A stretch of 64,000 bases of DNA, taken from contig CAMCVS010000001.1 in assembly GCA_945881965.1 (NCBI GenBank), forward strand, positions 105,402 to 169,401. Direction: 5' to 3'. The notes below the pieces were generated by a model that was not told the DNA's origin, made no database searches, and saw nothing but the letters and a program-made list of their open reading frames with translations. This DNA comes from Paracoccus haematequi (GTDB lineage: Bacteria; Pseudomonadota; Alphaproteobacteria; Rhodobacterales; Rhodobacteraceae). Positions 46,908-55,144 of the stretch are shown piece by piece. A program made the translations under genes and the position numbers. The number at the start of each line of letters is the position of its first letter. Position 1 is the stretch's first letter.

Positions 46908-47719
46908 AAATCCCGGCCACAGAATGCGCCGGGGAACAGCGCCTGTGCGTCCTGTTCGATCCGGGTCAGTTCGTCATCGGTGCGGAACGTCGCGTGGTGG
47001 ATCATGCCCACACGCGCCGCCCCCGCCGCCTGCGCCAGCCGCACCCCATGCTGCCAGGTCGAATGGCCGAAATGGGCGAACGTCTTGAATTCCTCATCCG
47101 AGAACGTGGCATCATACAGGAACAAATCCGCGCCCCGGATCAGGTCCAACACGCCTGGGTCCAGCACATCGGGGGTGTGGCAGGTGTCGAACACCATCGC
47201 CACCACCCGACCGCCAAATTCGATCCGGTATCCCACCGCACCACCGGGATGATCCAGCCGCGCGGTGTGCATCACCACGCCGTCACCGGGCATCAGCACC
47301 GCGCCGGGCACGAAATCCCGCATCGTCACCTTGGCGCGGAACACCTCGGGACCCACCGGAAAGAACGGCCGCGCCATGAAATCGCTGATCATCGTCGCTG
47401 TAGTGGCGTCGGACTGATGGCCCGACCAGATGTCGATCACCATGTCCGGCATGAAGAACGGGATAAAGAACGGCAGGCCAAGGATGTGATCATAATGGCA
47501 ATGCGAAAAGAACAGGTTCAGGTGCCGCGCGCCTTGTTCCAGCAGCGCCTTGCCCGCCATGCCGATGCCAGAGCCCGCATCGAACAGCAGCACCTGATCG
47601 CCGCAGCGCACCTCGATGCAGACCGTGTTGCTGCCAAATTCGGCAAAACACGGGCTGGCTACCGGCAGGCTACCGCGCGCGCCCCAGATTTTCACGTCGA
47701 AACGTGGTGTCACGCTCAT
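46889..47719 (-). CDS. MBL-fold metallo-hydrolase
   Basis: This encodes 276 residues. The first metal motif is SHCHYDH near residue 73, a distal His is in LDHPGGAVGYRI, the bridging Asp is in VFDTCHTPD, and a late HHATFR completes the set. The start VKIWGARGSLPVASP resembles the phosphodiesterase/ribonuclease Z-like branch, and such proteins often hydrolyse phosphodiesters, including cyclic nucleotides. It is the third gene of the operon with the degenerate ABC protein and the cNMP-binding protein, 22 bases after the latter. Confidence 0.82.
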   Translation of the reverse strand: MSVTPRFDVKIWGARGSLPVASPCFAEFGSNTVCIEVRCGDQVLLFDAGSGIGMAGKALLEQGARHLNLFFSHCHYDHILGLPFFIPFFMPDMVIDIWSGHQSDATTATMISDFMARPFFPVGPEVFRAKVTMRDFVPGAVLMPGDGVVMHTARLDHPGGAVGYRIEFGGRVVAMVFDTCHTPDVLDPGVLDLIRGADLFLYDATFSDEEFKTFAHFGHSTWQHGVRLAQAAGAARVGMIHHATFRTDDELTRIEQDAQALFPGAFCGRDFQVISV

Positions 47720-47741
47720 TGCCCTGCCTTGGCCTTCCCGT

Positions 47742-48254
47742 TCAATGCAGCGCTTGCTCTTTGCTGCGGGCGGCGGTCAGTTCCGCCGTGGTCCGGATCA
47801 GACGATCCGCAAGCACCCGCATCACCTCAAGCGTCATTTCCGGAAAATCCAGCAACAGTTTCTTGAAGTTTTCTTTACTGATCTGCAGCGCTTCGACCGT
47901 GGTCACCGCGCGAACCGTCGCGGTGCGGGCCACATCGCAGAGAATGGCGATTTCACCGACGATGGCGTTCTCGGATATTTCGGCCACCTCGATTTCGCCG
48001 TTGGGCGTGTTCAGCAGCACCTTGGCGCGGCCTTCGAGGATGACATAGGCGGCGTTGCCGTCGTCGCCCTGCCGGAACAGCACGTCCCCCGCGCGGAACG
48101 CCACCCGTTCGGACGTGAAGGCCAGCAGTTTCAGTTTCGCAGGCGCGATGCCCGCAAACATCGGCACCTGCCGCAACATCCTGACTTCGTCGTTCAACAG
48201 CACGTTCTGACCTTTCCGTTGTCCGTGGTCATTGTTCGCCAGTCTATTCTGCAT
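47742..48254 (-). CDS. Cyclic-nucleotide-binding domain protein (no DNA-binding domain)
   Basis: This encodes 170 residues from ATG 48254 with AGGA upstream; a GTG at 48275 is too close to its AAGG. It is a single cNMP-binding domain (about residues 24-150): RAGDVLFRQGDDGNAAYVILEG and the phosphate-binding cassette VGEIAILCDVARTATV with its arginine. No helix-turn-helix follows, so it is a regulatory subunit rather than a Crp-type activator. It lies between the degenerate ABC gene (43 bases upstream) and the MBL gene, which suggests that cAMP or cGMP modulates that membrane protein. Confidence 0.87.
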   Translation of the reverse strand: MQNRLANNDHGQRKGQNVLLNDEVRMLRQVPMFAGIAPAKLKLLAFTSERVAFRAGDVLFRQGDDGNAAYVILEGRAKVLLNTPNGEIEVAEISENAIVGEIAILCDVARTATVRAVTTVEALQISKENFKKLLLDFPEMTLEVMRVLADRLIRTTAELTAARSKEQALH

Positions 48255-48297
48255 CGCCGGTGTCCTGCGCGCCACGGCCTTGTGACCCGCTGTGAGA

Positions 48298-51009
48298 TTA
48301 TGCCGCGACCATGTCCCTGAAGATACCGTTCTTTTCCATCAGCGCCGCCGGCGTGTCGTTTTCGACGATGTTGCCGTCGCTGAGCACCGCAATCCGGTCA
48401 AAATGCGCGGCCAACGCGGGTGTGGCCACGACCCAGACGATGCCGGGCGGCGCGGCCCGCGCGCGCAGCCCCGCCAGCACAGCCGTCAGGATTCGCTCCT
48501 GGGATTTGGTGTCCAGCGCCGACAGCGGACGGTTGAACACGAAATACGCCGACTGCCGCAGCAGCGCGCGCGCCAGCGTCAGCTTTTGCCGCTGCGCCAC
48601 GCTGATCCTCCGCCCGCCGCTGCCGACATCGAACATCAACCCGATGGCAAGGATATCGTCATAAAGCCCTTCCTCGTGCAGCAACCCGGTCAGCACATCG
48701 CGGACCTGATCGGCTCCATCGCGGAATTTCTGGCTGATCCGCCCGAACAGCACATTGTCCAGCAACGTGCCGGTATCCATGAATTGCGCCGGGTCATAGA
48801 TTTCGATGCCGCCGCGCATATCCTCGGGCATGGTATCGTGGAACGCCTGCCGAAAGGTCACAATCCGCGCCTTCAGATCGGCATCCAGCAGACCGAAACG
48901 ATAGCGCGGCTCGATATATTCGAATGCCAGCCGGATCAGCGGCACCCGGTCATCATCGGTCATCGCTGTCCCCGGTTTTTCCAGCCGTTGCAGCAACAGC
49001 TTGTAGGCCGGGATGTCATCGGCGGACATGAAACTGAGTTGCCGGAAGAACGGATGATCGGGGGGCAGGTCCGCGAACAGGCCAATGACGTTGGCGGCGA
49101 TTTCGCGACCCATCTCGGCAAAGGTGTCGCATAGGCCCTGGTCCTTCAGCAGACCAAAGAAGAACGGGTTGGCATTGATCTCTTCGGCTACCAGATCATG
49201 GCGCCGCGAATGGCCGAACAGCAGGTTTTCGATCACCGTGGCCTCGGCATTATAGGCACCGGGTTCGAACGGCACGATCAGGCCGGTCAGGTCGCGTTCC
49301 TGCAATTCCTGCCGCAGCCGTTCGCGCAGCGCCACCAGTTGCACCGCCAACGCCGGGTGATTGGCCTGTTCCACGCAGGATCGCAGCGCCAGTTCCTGCA
49401 TGTCCTGCCGCAACTGCACGGATTCCAGCACGTCCAGCACATGGGTCAGCAAGGCCGCCTCGCCGTCCAGCCCAAGGGCAGCATAGTCGATCCAGCCCTG
49501 TTCGGGGTCAACATCGGGGTTGCCGGACAGCCGCGATTCGATCTGCTGGAACCGGCGCGCAGGTGTCAGGGCGGCGGCATCGGCGCGCGGCTGCGGCGCG
49601 TTTTTCAGGCCATACAGCAGGTTGTCCAGCACTGACCCGGAAAAGAAAAAGCCGTCGCTGCCCGCATAGGTGATGGACCGCCCCGTGACCGCCTCGGGCA
49701 AAGTCAGCAGATTGTCGGGACCGACCGTCACCTTGCCACCCGAAGGCCAGACCTGCCGCGCCAGCACTTCGGCAAGGGTATCGCTGCCCGATCCGGCGAT
49801 GCCGACCACGGCCACCGCCTCGCCGGGGTTGACCGCGAAATTCACCCGTTCCAGCGCCACACCGCCGCCATCATCCACCACGCGCAGGTTGATCGCCGCC
49901 AGCGGCGGCTCCAGCGCGGCAGGCACCGCAGGCGTCACGGTCTGGATCGCCGGGTCCAGCATGTCATCGACGGCGAATTGCACGATCACCTGCTGGTATT
50001 TCACCTGCACATCCTGCCGGTTCTGGTCCCAGTCGATCAGTTCTTTCAGAGGCCCCGGCAAATCCTTGTAGGCCCCGATCACGGCCACCAACTGCCCGAT
50101 ATCCAGCCGCCCGTTCAGCGCCAGAAACCCGCCCACGCTGTAGAACAGGAACGGCGTCAGCGAGGCGAGGATGTTGTTGATGAATTTGACCAGAAATTTC
50201 CACTGATAGATGTCGAACCGGATCTTGAAGATGCGCCCCAGCCGCGCCGCGATATCGGCGCGTTCGTAATTCGAGGTGTCATAGGCGTGGATGGTGCCGA
50301 TACCGTCGATGATCTCGCTGACGCGGCCCGCAAGCTGCCGCGCGGTCAATTGCCGTTCGCGGCCCAGCACCAAGAGCCGCCGCCGCATCCGCGGGATCAC
50401 TAGCACCTGCACCGACACCAGCGCGGCGGTAATGAACCCCAACGGCACGCTTTGCAGGAAAATGAACCCCAGCGCCGTCAGCGCCTGCCCCCCCAACAGC
50501 GCGGGCGTGACAAAGGCGTCACCGGCGAACCCGCCCAGCGGTTCCACCTCGTCCTTGACCATGCTGGCCACCTCGGCACCCTTCAGCCGCTTGAAGGTCT
50601 GCGGCGGAAACCGCAGCACATTGTCCACCAGCGTGAACCGCACCCGGCGCAACAGCCGCTCGCCCAACTTGCCCTTGTAGGTGTTGATGTAGAACTTGAA
50701 GAGGCCGTTGATGATCACCAGCGCCAGAAACACCGCGCTGAGCGCGAACAGCATGTCGATCCGGTCAAGCGCCACGCCCGGAAACAGCACCACCTCGCCA
50801 CCGGGCCACGGCAGCACCAGCCGCCCGAACACCTGCGTGGCGTCCGGCGTTTCGAACCCGCCGCCCTGAATGGGTCCGTTGACGATGTTCTTGGGCAGGC
50901 TGAACGCCATGAAATACGGGACCATCGACAGCGCGACGATGGCCAGAATCCACAACTGCTGCATGCGGGTATAGCGCCAGATGTAGCGTGAGATATTGCT
51001 GTCAAGCAT
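48298..51009 (-). CDS. Degenerate ABC-exporter-like protein with enlarged nucleotide-binding domain
   Basis: This encodes 903 residues. Residues 1-330 form an exporter-type membrane domain (helices near 18-38, 88-108, 165-205, 275-300; SEIIDGIGTIHAYDTSNYERAD split across the cytoplasmic loop). The ATPase region starts near 365. Its Walker A reads GIAGSGSDT (403-411) with no lysine, the signature is ISVAQ (802-806) in place of LSGGQ, Walker B ends VFNRP (824-828) in place of DEP, and the switch His is lost (VVATPA). Between Walker A and signature lies about 390 residues, far more than the usual 100, with three copies of a DNxLxG element (VLDNLLYG 460-467, VIENLLFG 592-599, LLDNVLFG 749-756). 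ATP hydrolysis looks unlikely. It leads the operon with the cNMP and MBL genes. Confidence 0.85.
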   Translation of the reverse strand: MLDSNISRYIWRYTRMQQLWILAIVALSMVPYFMAFSLPKNIVNGPIQGGGFETPDATQVFGRLVLPWPGGEVVLFPGVALDRIDMLFALSAVFLALVIINGLFKFYINTYKGKLGERLLRRVRFTLVDNVLRFPPQTFKRLKGAEVASMVKDEVEPLGGFAGDAFVTPALLGGQALTALGFIFLQSVPLGFITAALVSVQVLVIPRMRRRLLVLGRERQLTARQLAGRVSEIIDGIGTIHAYDTSNYERADIAARLGRIFKIRFDIYQWKFLVKFINNILASLTPFLFYSVGGFLALNGRLDIGQLVAVIGAYKDLPGPLKELIDWDQNRQDVQVKYQQVIVQFAVDDMLDPAIQTVTPAVPAALEPPLAAINLRVVDDGGGVALERVNFAVNPGEAVAVVGIAGSGSDTLAEVLARQVWPSGGKVTVGPDNLLTLPEAVTGRSITYAGSDGFFFSGSVLDNLLYGLKNAPQPRADAAALTPARRFQQIESRLSGNPDVDPEQGWIDYAALGLDGEAALLTHVLDVLESVQLRQDMQELALRSCVEQANHPALAVQLVALRERLRQELQERDLTGLIVPFEPGAYNAEATVIENLLFGHSRRHDLVAEEINANPFFFGLLKDQGLCDTFAEMGREIAANVIGLFADLPPDHPFFRQLSFMSADDIPAYKLLLQRLEKPGTAMTDDDRVPLIRLAFEYIEPRYRFGLLDADLKARIVTFRQAFHDTMPEDMRGGIEIYDPAQFMDTGTLLDNVLFGRISQKFRDGADQVRDVLTGLLHEEGLYDDILAIGLMFDVGSGGRRISVAQRQKLTLARALLRQSAYFVFNRPLSALDTKSQERILTAVLAGLRARAAPPGIVWVVATPALAAHFDRIAVLSDGNIVENDTPAALMEKNGIFRDMVAA

Positions 51010-51193
51010 GGCGGCGGGGCCTCTTTTGCGTCGGGAATACCGGACCTTCGGTCATCTTGAAACGCCCCTGCTGTAAAAATCTGTCGCGCGCAATTCGCCG
51101 GGGATTTGTCGCCGTCGAGTTGACGCCGGGGTTTGGCCGGAAATCAAACGAAATCTGTGCGGCAGGGCAAGATGCGCCGCACGACGCCTGCTG

Positions 51194-51895
51194 TCAGACT
51201 AGCGCCGTGGCAGGGATCGCGGCCCCCGTCACCACCGCGCCCGCAGGCGAGACGAGGAACGCAATCACCTCGGCAATCGCGGCAGGCGGAATCCAGACAT
51301 CGGCCCCGGCATTGGGCATTGCCGCGCGGTTGGCGGGGGTGTCGATAGTGCCGGGCAGGATGCAGTTGGCGGTGATGCGATCCGCGCGGTGTTCGGCAGC
51401 GATGGCTTCGACCAGCCGGATCACGGCGGCCTTGGATGCGGCATAGGCCGCCTGCCCCGCGCCCGCCTTCAGGCCCGGTTGCGCCGCGATATGCACGATC
51501 CGCCCGCGCCCCGCCGCCTGCATCGCGGGCAGCACGCAGGCGCTGGTCACCAGCGCCACCTTGGCGTTCAGCGTCATCATCAGGTCCCATTGGTCCAGCG
51601 CGTCACCCGTCACGCGCCCGGTAGCAAAGCCGCCGACGGTATTGACCAGCCCGGTCACGCGGCCAAACCGCGCCTGCGCGCCTGCGACCACCTGATCCAT
51701 CGCAGATTTCTCGGACAAGTCCGCGCCGCTGATCCACATCACGCGGGCGGGGTCGATGCCCGCCATGTCAAAGGCGCGTTCGCTGCGGTCCACACAGACT
51801 ACCTGTGCGCCGCGCATGGCCAGCATCCGCGCCACCACCGACCCCAGATTGCCCGCAGCCCCGGTCACGATCACACAGTCATCAGTCATCGCCAT
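51194..51895 (-). CDS. Short-chain dehydrogenase/reductase lacking the catalytic serine
   Basis: This encodes 233 residues from ATG 51895 after AAAGGGA; the ORF extending to 52153 is a shadow of the neighbouring gene. The NAD(P) motif is VTGAAGNLG, and YAASK supplies the catalytic Tyr and Lys. The position 13 before the Tyr, normally Ser, is Ala (HIAAQPGLKAG). The ending ILPGTIDTPANRAAMP and VTGAAIPATALV fit a subgroup of SDRs known to lack this Ser. The substrate is unknown. A terminator at 51943-51967 separates it from the membrane-protein gene upstream. Confidence 0.82.
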   Translation of the reverse strand: MAMTDDCVIVTGAAGNLGSVVARMLAMRGAQVVCVDRSERAFDMAGIDPARVMWISGADLSEKSAMDQVVAGAQARFGRVTGLVNTVGGFATGRVTGDALDQWDLMMTLNAKVALVTSACVLPAMQAAGRGRIVHIAAQPGLKAGAGQAAYAASKAAVIRLVEAIAAEHRADRITANCILPGTIDTPANRAAMPNAGADVWIPPAAIAEVIAFLVSPAGAVVTGAAIPATALV

Positions 51896-51942
51896 CGCCT
51901 GTCCCTTTCCGTCCAAGTTCACCGCGACACAAAAGGTCAAAG

Positions 51943-51967
51943 CGCCGGTGCCGGGGTGGCACCGGCG
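51943..51967 (-). terminator. Intrinsic terminator after the 51973 membrane-protein gene
   Basis: CGCCGGTGCC and GGCACCGGCG make a perfect 10-bp stem with a five-base loop, immediately after the stop at 51973 on the minus strand. Downstream on that strand the sequence is T-rich (CTTTGACCTTTTG). Confidence 0.65.
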
Positions 51968-51972
51968 ACGCC

Positions 51973-52470
51973 TTAGCGGTCGATGCGGTCCATGACCGCG
52001 ACCATGACGATGCCATACAGCACATGGCCGATCAGCGCGACCCAGGTGATCCCGGTGAACCCCAGGAACAACGGCAATCCGGCAATCGCGGTGATCCCGC
52101 CAATCGCAAAGACCCACAGGCCGAAACCATAGACCGCCGAGGGCAGGAACCAATGCGACTGTCCCAGCACCGCGCGCCAGACGGGGGCAAAGATGAACAG
52201 CCAGCCGACCGGATACCCGATCAGCCCCACCAGATAGAAATGCACGAAATATCCCGCGAAATCATTGGCGGGCAGGCCAAGGCTGCCCAGCAGGCTGATG
52301 GCCAGACCATGCGGCGACAGGTTGGCAAAGCCCAGACCGGGGCTGATGACCTGCCCCCACAGATCAAAGGCCAGCGTGGCGAAGAACCCCGCCACAAACA
52401 TCACGCCAAGGGTGCGGGCATCAATCGCGGGGATAGCCCCGAACGGGCGGGCGGTCGTTTCAGTTCGCAT
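51973..52470 (-). CDS. Uncharacterised multi-pass membrane protein
   Basis: This encodes 165 residues with AGGA before the ATG. Four to five hydrophobic helices are visible (near 20-38, 52-65, 74-95, 110-130, 138-158) separated by short loops, including DLWGQVISPGLGF and GHVLYGIVMVAVMDR. I do not recognise the family. It stands alone between a terminator and a promoter region with an inverted repeat (52502-52516). Confidence 0.75.
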   Translation of the reverse strand: MRTETTARPFGAIPAIDARTLGVMFVAGFFATLAFDLWGQVISPGLGFANLSPHGLAISLLGSLGLPANDFAGYFVHFYLVGLIGYPVGWLFIFAPVWRAVLGQSHWFLPSAVYGFGLWVFAIGGITAIAGLPLFLGFTGITWVALIGHVLYGIVMVAVMDRIDR

Positions 52471-52501
52471 GACAAGTCCTGTTCATTGCAAAGGGTTGGA
52501 T

Positions 52502-52516
52502 GTGACAAATGGTCAC
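52502..52516. promoter_or_regulatory. Inverted repeat upstream of the 51973 membrane-protein gene
   Basis: GTGAC-AAATG-GTCAC is a 15-bp interrupted palindrome 32 bases before the ATG at 52470. A further ATTTGTCAC at 52561-52569 is the inverse of GTGACAAAT at 52502-52510. It resembles but does not match a Crp site, because the arm spacing is off by one. Confidence 0.35.
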
Positions 52517-52618
52517 CATGCCGGACCCCTCTGGGTCAACGCAAAGCGTGAAAACCCCGGATTTGTCACCATCAGTTTATGGATTGTTTCAACTCCGGCA
52601 CTTGGCGCGGGCGGCGCA

Positions 52619-53491
52619 TCAAAGCGCCTCGAACCAATCCAGCGCCATGTCGGTCCAGCCATCCGGCACCATATGCCCGCTTGCAAACAGCGCAAATTCA
52701 AGCGCGTGGCCGGAGGTGCAGCCCTCCCATTTGCGGCGCCAGAAGATGCCCGTCTCGGCGAATGTCGCGGGGTTGGGGCGGCAACCGTTGGCCGCGCGCC
52801 AGACCTGCATCGCCTGCCACACATCGCCCTGCGCAATCGCCCCCGGTTCGGTCAGCGACGTGCCGCCGCGCAGGATGCGGCCTTCCAGCGGCACGACGTT
52901 GTCGGACCAGCCGTGGGTGTGGAACAGATGCACCGGCCCCACACAGGCCTCGGGCAGCGGATACCAGAACGCGCCTGCCACCGGCACATAGGCGGCAAAG
53001 GCATCGGGGACCGCGCAGGCCAGATAGCTTGTCATCGCCCCGCCCAGCGAAAATCCCCCCAGCACAACGCGGCCGGGGTCCACACCATGGTGTGCAACCG
53101 CGTCATCGCGGACGGCTTGCAGGAACGCGATCTCGTCGCGCGGTCCGGGGCGCATCGGATAAAAGCCCCAGGTGCGCCCGGTCTGGTCCCCCGGTGCCGC
53201 GCGCGGCACGCCATCCGGCGCGATCACCGCATAACCCCGCGCCAGCGCCGCATCGACCATGCTGCGCATCCCCATCGTGCCCGCGCCGCTGCTGCCGAAG
53301 CCATGCAGGAACACCAAGGCCGGCACGGGGGTGTCGGCTTTCGCGGGCCGTTCGATATGATAGCTGCCCGCCGCGATGGTGCAGACCTCGGGCGAGGCAC
53401 CGCAGCCGGCCACGCCCGCCTGTGCCCAAAGCATCATCGCCAGCGCTGCCGTGCTTTTCACGGCCCAACCGATCAGGCGTGTGGGAAACAT
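52619..53491 (-). CDS. Secreted esterase of the LpqC/PHB-depolymerase type
   Basis: This encodes 290 residues from ATG 53491 with AGGGA upstream and a signal peptide (LAMMLWAQAGVAGC) whose trailing cysteine could be a lipobox variant. The alpha/beta-hydrolase features are LVFLHGFGSSGAG (oxyanion region), the nucleophile elbow GGFSLGGAM and a late histidine in ASGHMVPDG. The family hydrolyses polyhydroxyalkanoates or feruloyl-type esters in the periplasm. It follows opgG after about 126 bases on the same strand. Confidence 0.8.
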   Translation of the reverse strand: MFPTRLIGWAVKSTAALAMMLWAQAGVAGCGASPEVCTIAAGSYHIERPAKADTPVPALVFLHGFGSSGAGTMGMRSMVDAALARGYAVIAPDGVPRAAPGDQTGRTWGFYPMRPGPRDEIAFLQAVRDDAVAHHGVDPGRVVLGGFSLGGAMTSYLACAVPDAFAAYVPVAGAFWYPLPEACVGPVHLFHTHGWSDNVVPLEGRILRGGTSLTEPGAIAQGDVWQAMQVWRAANGCRPNPATFAETGIFWRRKWEGCTSGHALEFALFASGHMVPDGWTDMALDWFEAL

Positions 53492-53617
53492 GATTAGTCC
53501 CTCGGATTGTTTTGATTGGCCCCAGATTCGCATGGGTTTGGCGTATGACTACCACAGCCCCGCAAAGCTGCGCGACAGATGCCGGTTTGTCGGGCATAGA
53601 TTTCGCGTGATCTGCGG

Positions 53618-55144
53618 CTATTCCGGGGTCCATCGATACAGCCACACCTCGCCCAGCATCGACCCGTCGGCAAATTGCAATTCGGCGCGCAATTCGGCAA
53701 TCGCCGCCGCACCGGGGCGGAAGGTGAAATTCAACCGTGGCCCGCCCGTGACCGGGTTTTGCTGCACGGTGGCGGCGCTGACGGTGCCTGCGGTGGTGAA
53801 TACCGCGCCCACGACCTGGCTCAGATCGGCGGGCAGGGTCGCCCCCGGCGCATAGTCGATGGCAAACACCAGACCATCGCTTTGCCCCCGCCCCGCGCGG
53901 GTGTTGATCACGCGCAGGCCCGACCCCTGCCCGTCGCGGCCCCAGGTCATGTCATAGCTGAACGCAAGGCTCGATCCCTTGGCGACCGGGTTGGCGGGAC
54001 GCCAGTATGCCACGATATTGTCGTTCACCTCGTTATCGGTGGGAATTTCCACCAGTGTCACCGTGCCCTTGCCCCAACTGCCGCGCGGGGTGATCCACAG
54101 CGACGGGCGGCGGTGATAAAGCGCCTCGAGGTCGGCGAAATCGTCAAAACTCTGCGCGCGCTGCATCAGGCCGAACCCGCGGGGGTCGCGATCCTCAAAG
54201 GCGCTGATCTGCAAGTGCCGGGGATTGGCCAAGGGCCGCCACAGCGTCTCATTCGCGCCGTTCACCATCAACAGCCCGTCATTGTCATGCACGGCGCTGC
54301 GGAAATCGGAAAACCGGTGGCGGTTCGTCTCGTCGAACTGGAACATCGAGGTCAGCGCCCCCAGCCCGATATGGCGCAGGGTGCGGCGCGCAAAGACCTC
54401 GGCATCCACCGCGATATCCAGCCGCGCACCGGGGCGAATGCGGAACCGGTAGACGCCGGTGCAGGACGGGCTGTCCAGCAGGGCATGGATCACCAGATCG
54501 GGCGCGCCGGGTGACGGGCGCTCGATCCAGAACCGGCGAAATTCGGGAAATTCCTCGCCGCTTGGCTCGGCGGTATCAAGGATCAGGCCGCGCGCGGACA
54601 ATCCGTAAATCTGCCCGGTGCCGATGCCGCGAAAGTAACTTGCCCCCTGAAACACCGCAAATTCGGTGAAAATGCCGGGTGTTTCCAGTTCGGCGCGCAG
54701 GCGGAACCCGGAATAGCCCAAGCTGTCATCCTGCGGCAGATCGGGGAATTGATCGCTTTTGTCGAACACGCCGATGTCGAACAGGATGGGGCGCGCAGCC
54801 CCGCCTTCGACGACGTCGATGCGCACCGGGGCGGGATAGAACAGGCCGGGCGGGAACACGTCGACGCGGAACGGCTCGGTGCCCGACGCCTCCCACAGCG
54901 CCTTGCGGCTGTCGAACCAGATCGACCGATAGGTGTCATAGTCGATGTCGGTCCATTGTTTCGGCACGGTGGCGGGGGCGACATAGGGCTGCGTGGCCAT
55001 CCCGCGCGCCATCTCGCGCAGGTCGGTAAGTTGGAACGGCGCGGGGGTGCCCAGTTGCAGACCCTGAACCGGCCCTCCCTGCTGCGCCACCACGGGCAGG
55101 CCCAGCACCGCCATCAGCCCCGTCAGAACATCGCGCCGGATCAT
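53618..55144 (-). CDS. opgG: Osmoregulated periplasmic glucan biosynthesis protein OpgG/MdoG
   Basis: This encodes 508 residues from an ATG overlapping the opgC stop (ATGA). A short signal peptide (MIRRDVLTGLMAVLGLPVVA) is followed by the MdoG domain: YDTYRSIWFDSRKALW, FDIGVFDKSDQF, GASYFRGIGTGQIYGLSARGL, SLWITPRGSWGKGTVTLVEIP and NIVAYWRPANP. OpgG is a periplasmic beta-sandwich protein required for glucan backbone formation. No opgH-type glucosyltransferase gene lies in the window, so the synthase must be encoded elsewhere. Confidence 0.92.
   Translation of the reverse strand: MIRRDVLTGLMAVLGLPVVAQQGGPVQGLQLGTPAPFQLTDLREMARGMATQPYVAPATVPKQWTDIDYDTYRSIWFDSRKALWEASGTEPFRVDVFPPGLFYPAPVRIDVVEGGAARPILFDIGVFDKSDQFPDLPQDDSLGYSGFRLRAELETPGIFTEFAVFQGASYFRGIGTGQIYGLSARGLILDTAEPSGEEFPEFRRFWIERPSPGAPDLVIHALLDSPSCTGVYRFRIRPGARLDIAVDAEVFARRTLRHIGLGALTSMFQFDETNRHRFSDFRSAVHDNDGLLMVNGANETLWRPLANPRHLQISAFEDRDPRGFGLMQRAQSFDDFADLEALYHRRPSLWITPRGSWGKGTVTLVEIPTDNEVNDNIVAYWRPANPVAKGSSLAFSYDMTWGRDGQGSGLRVINTRAGRGQSDGLVFAIDYAPGATLPADLSQVVGAVFTTAGTVSAATVQQNPVTGGPRLNFTFRPGAAAIAELRAELQFADGSMLGEVWLYRWTPE

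Noticed and set aside
51194..51895. Catalytically dead SDR because Ser is replaced by Ala
   Set aside because: Some SDR subgroups with this same segment naturally lack the Ser, so inactivity cannot be concluded.
52501..52517. Crp-type site TGTGA...TCAC
   Set aside because: The arms are seven bases apart, not six, and the second arm ends CC; reported only as an inverted repeat.
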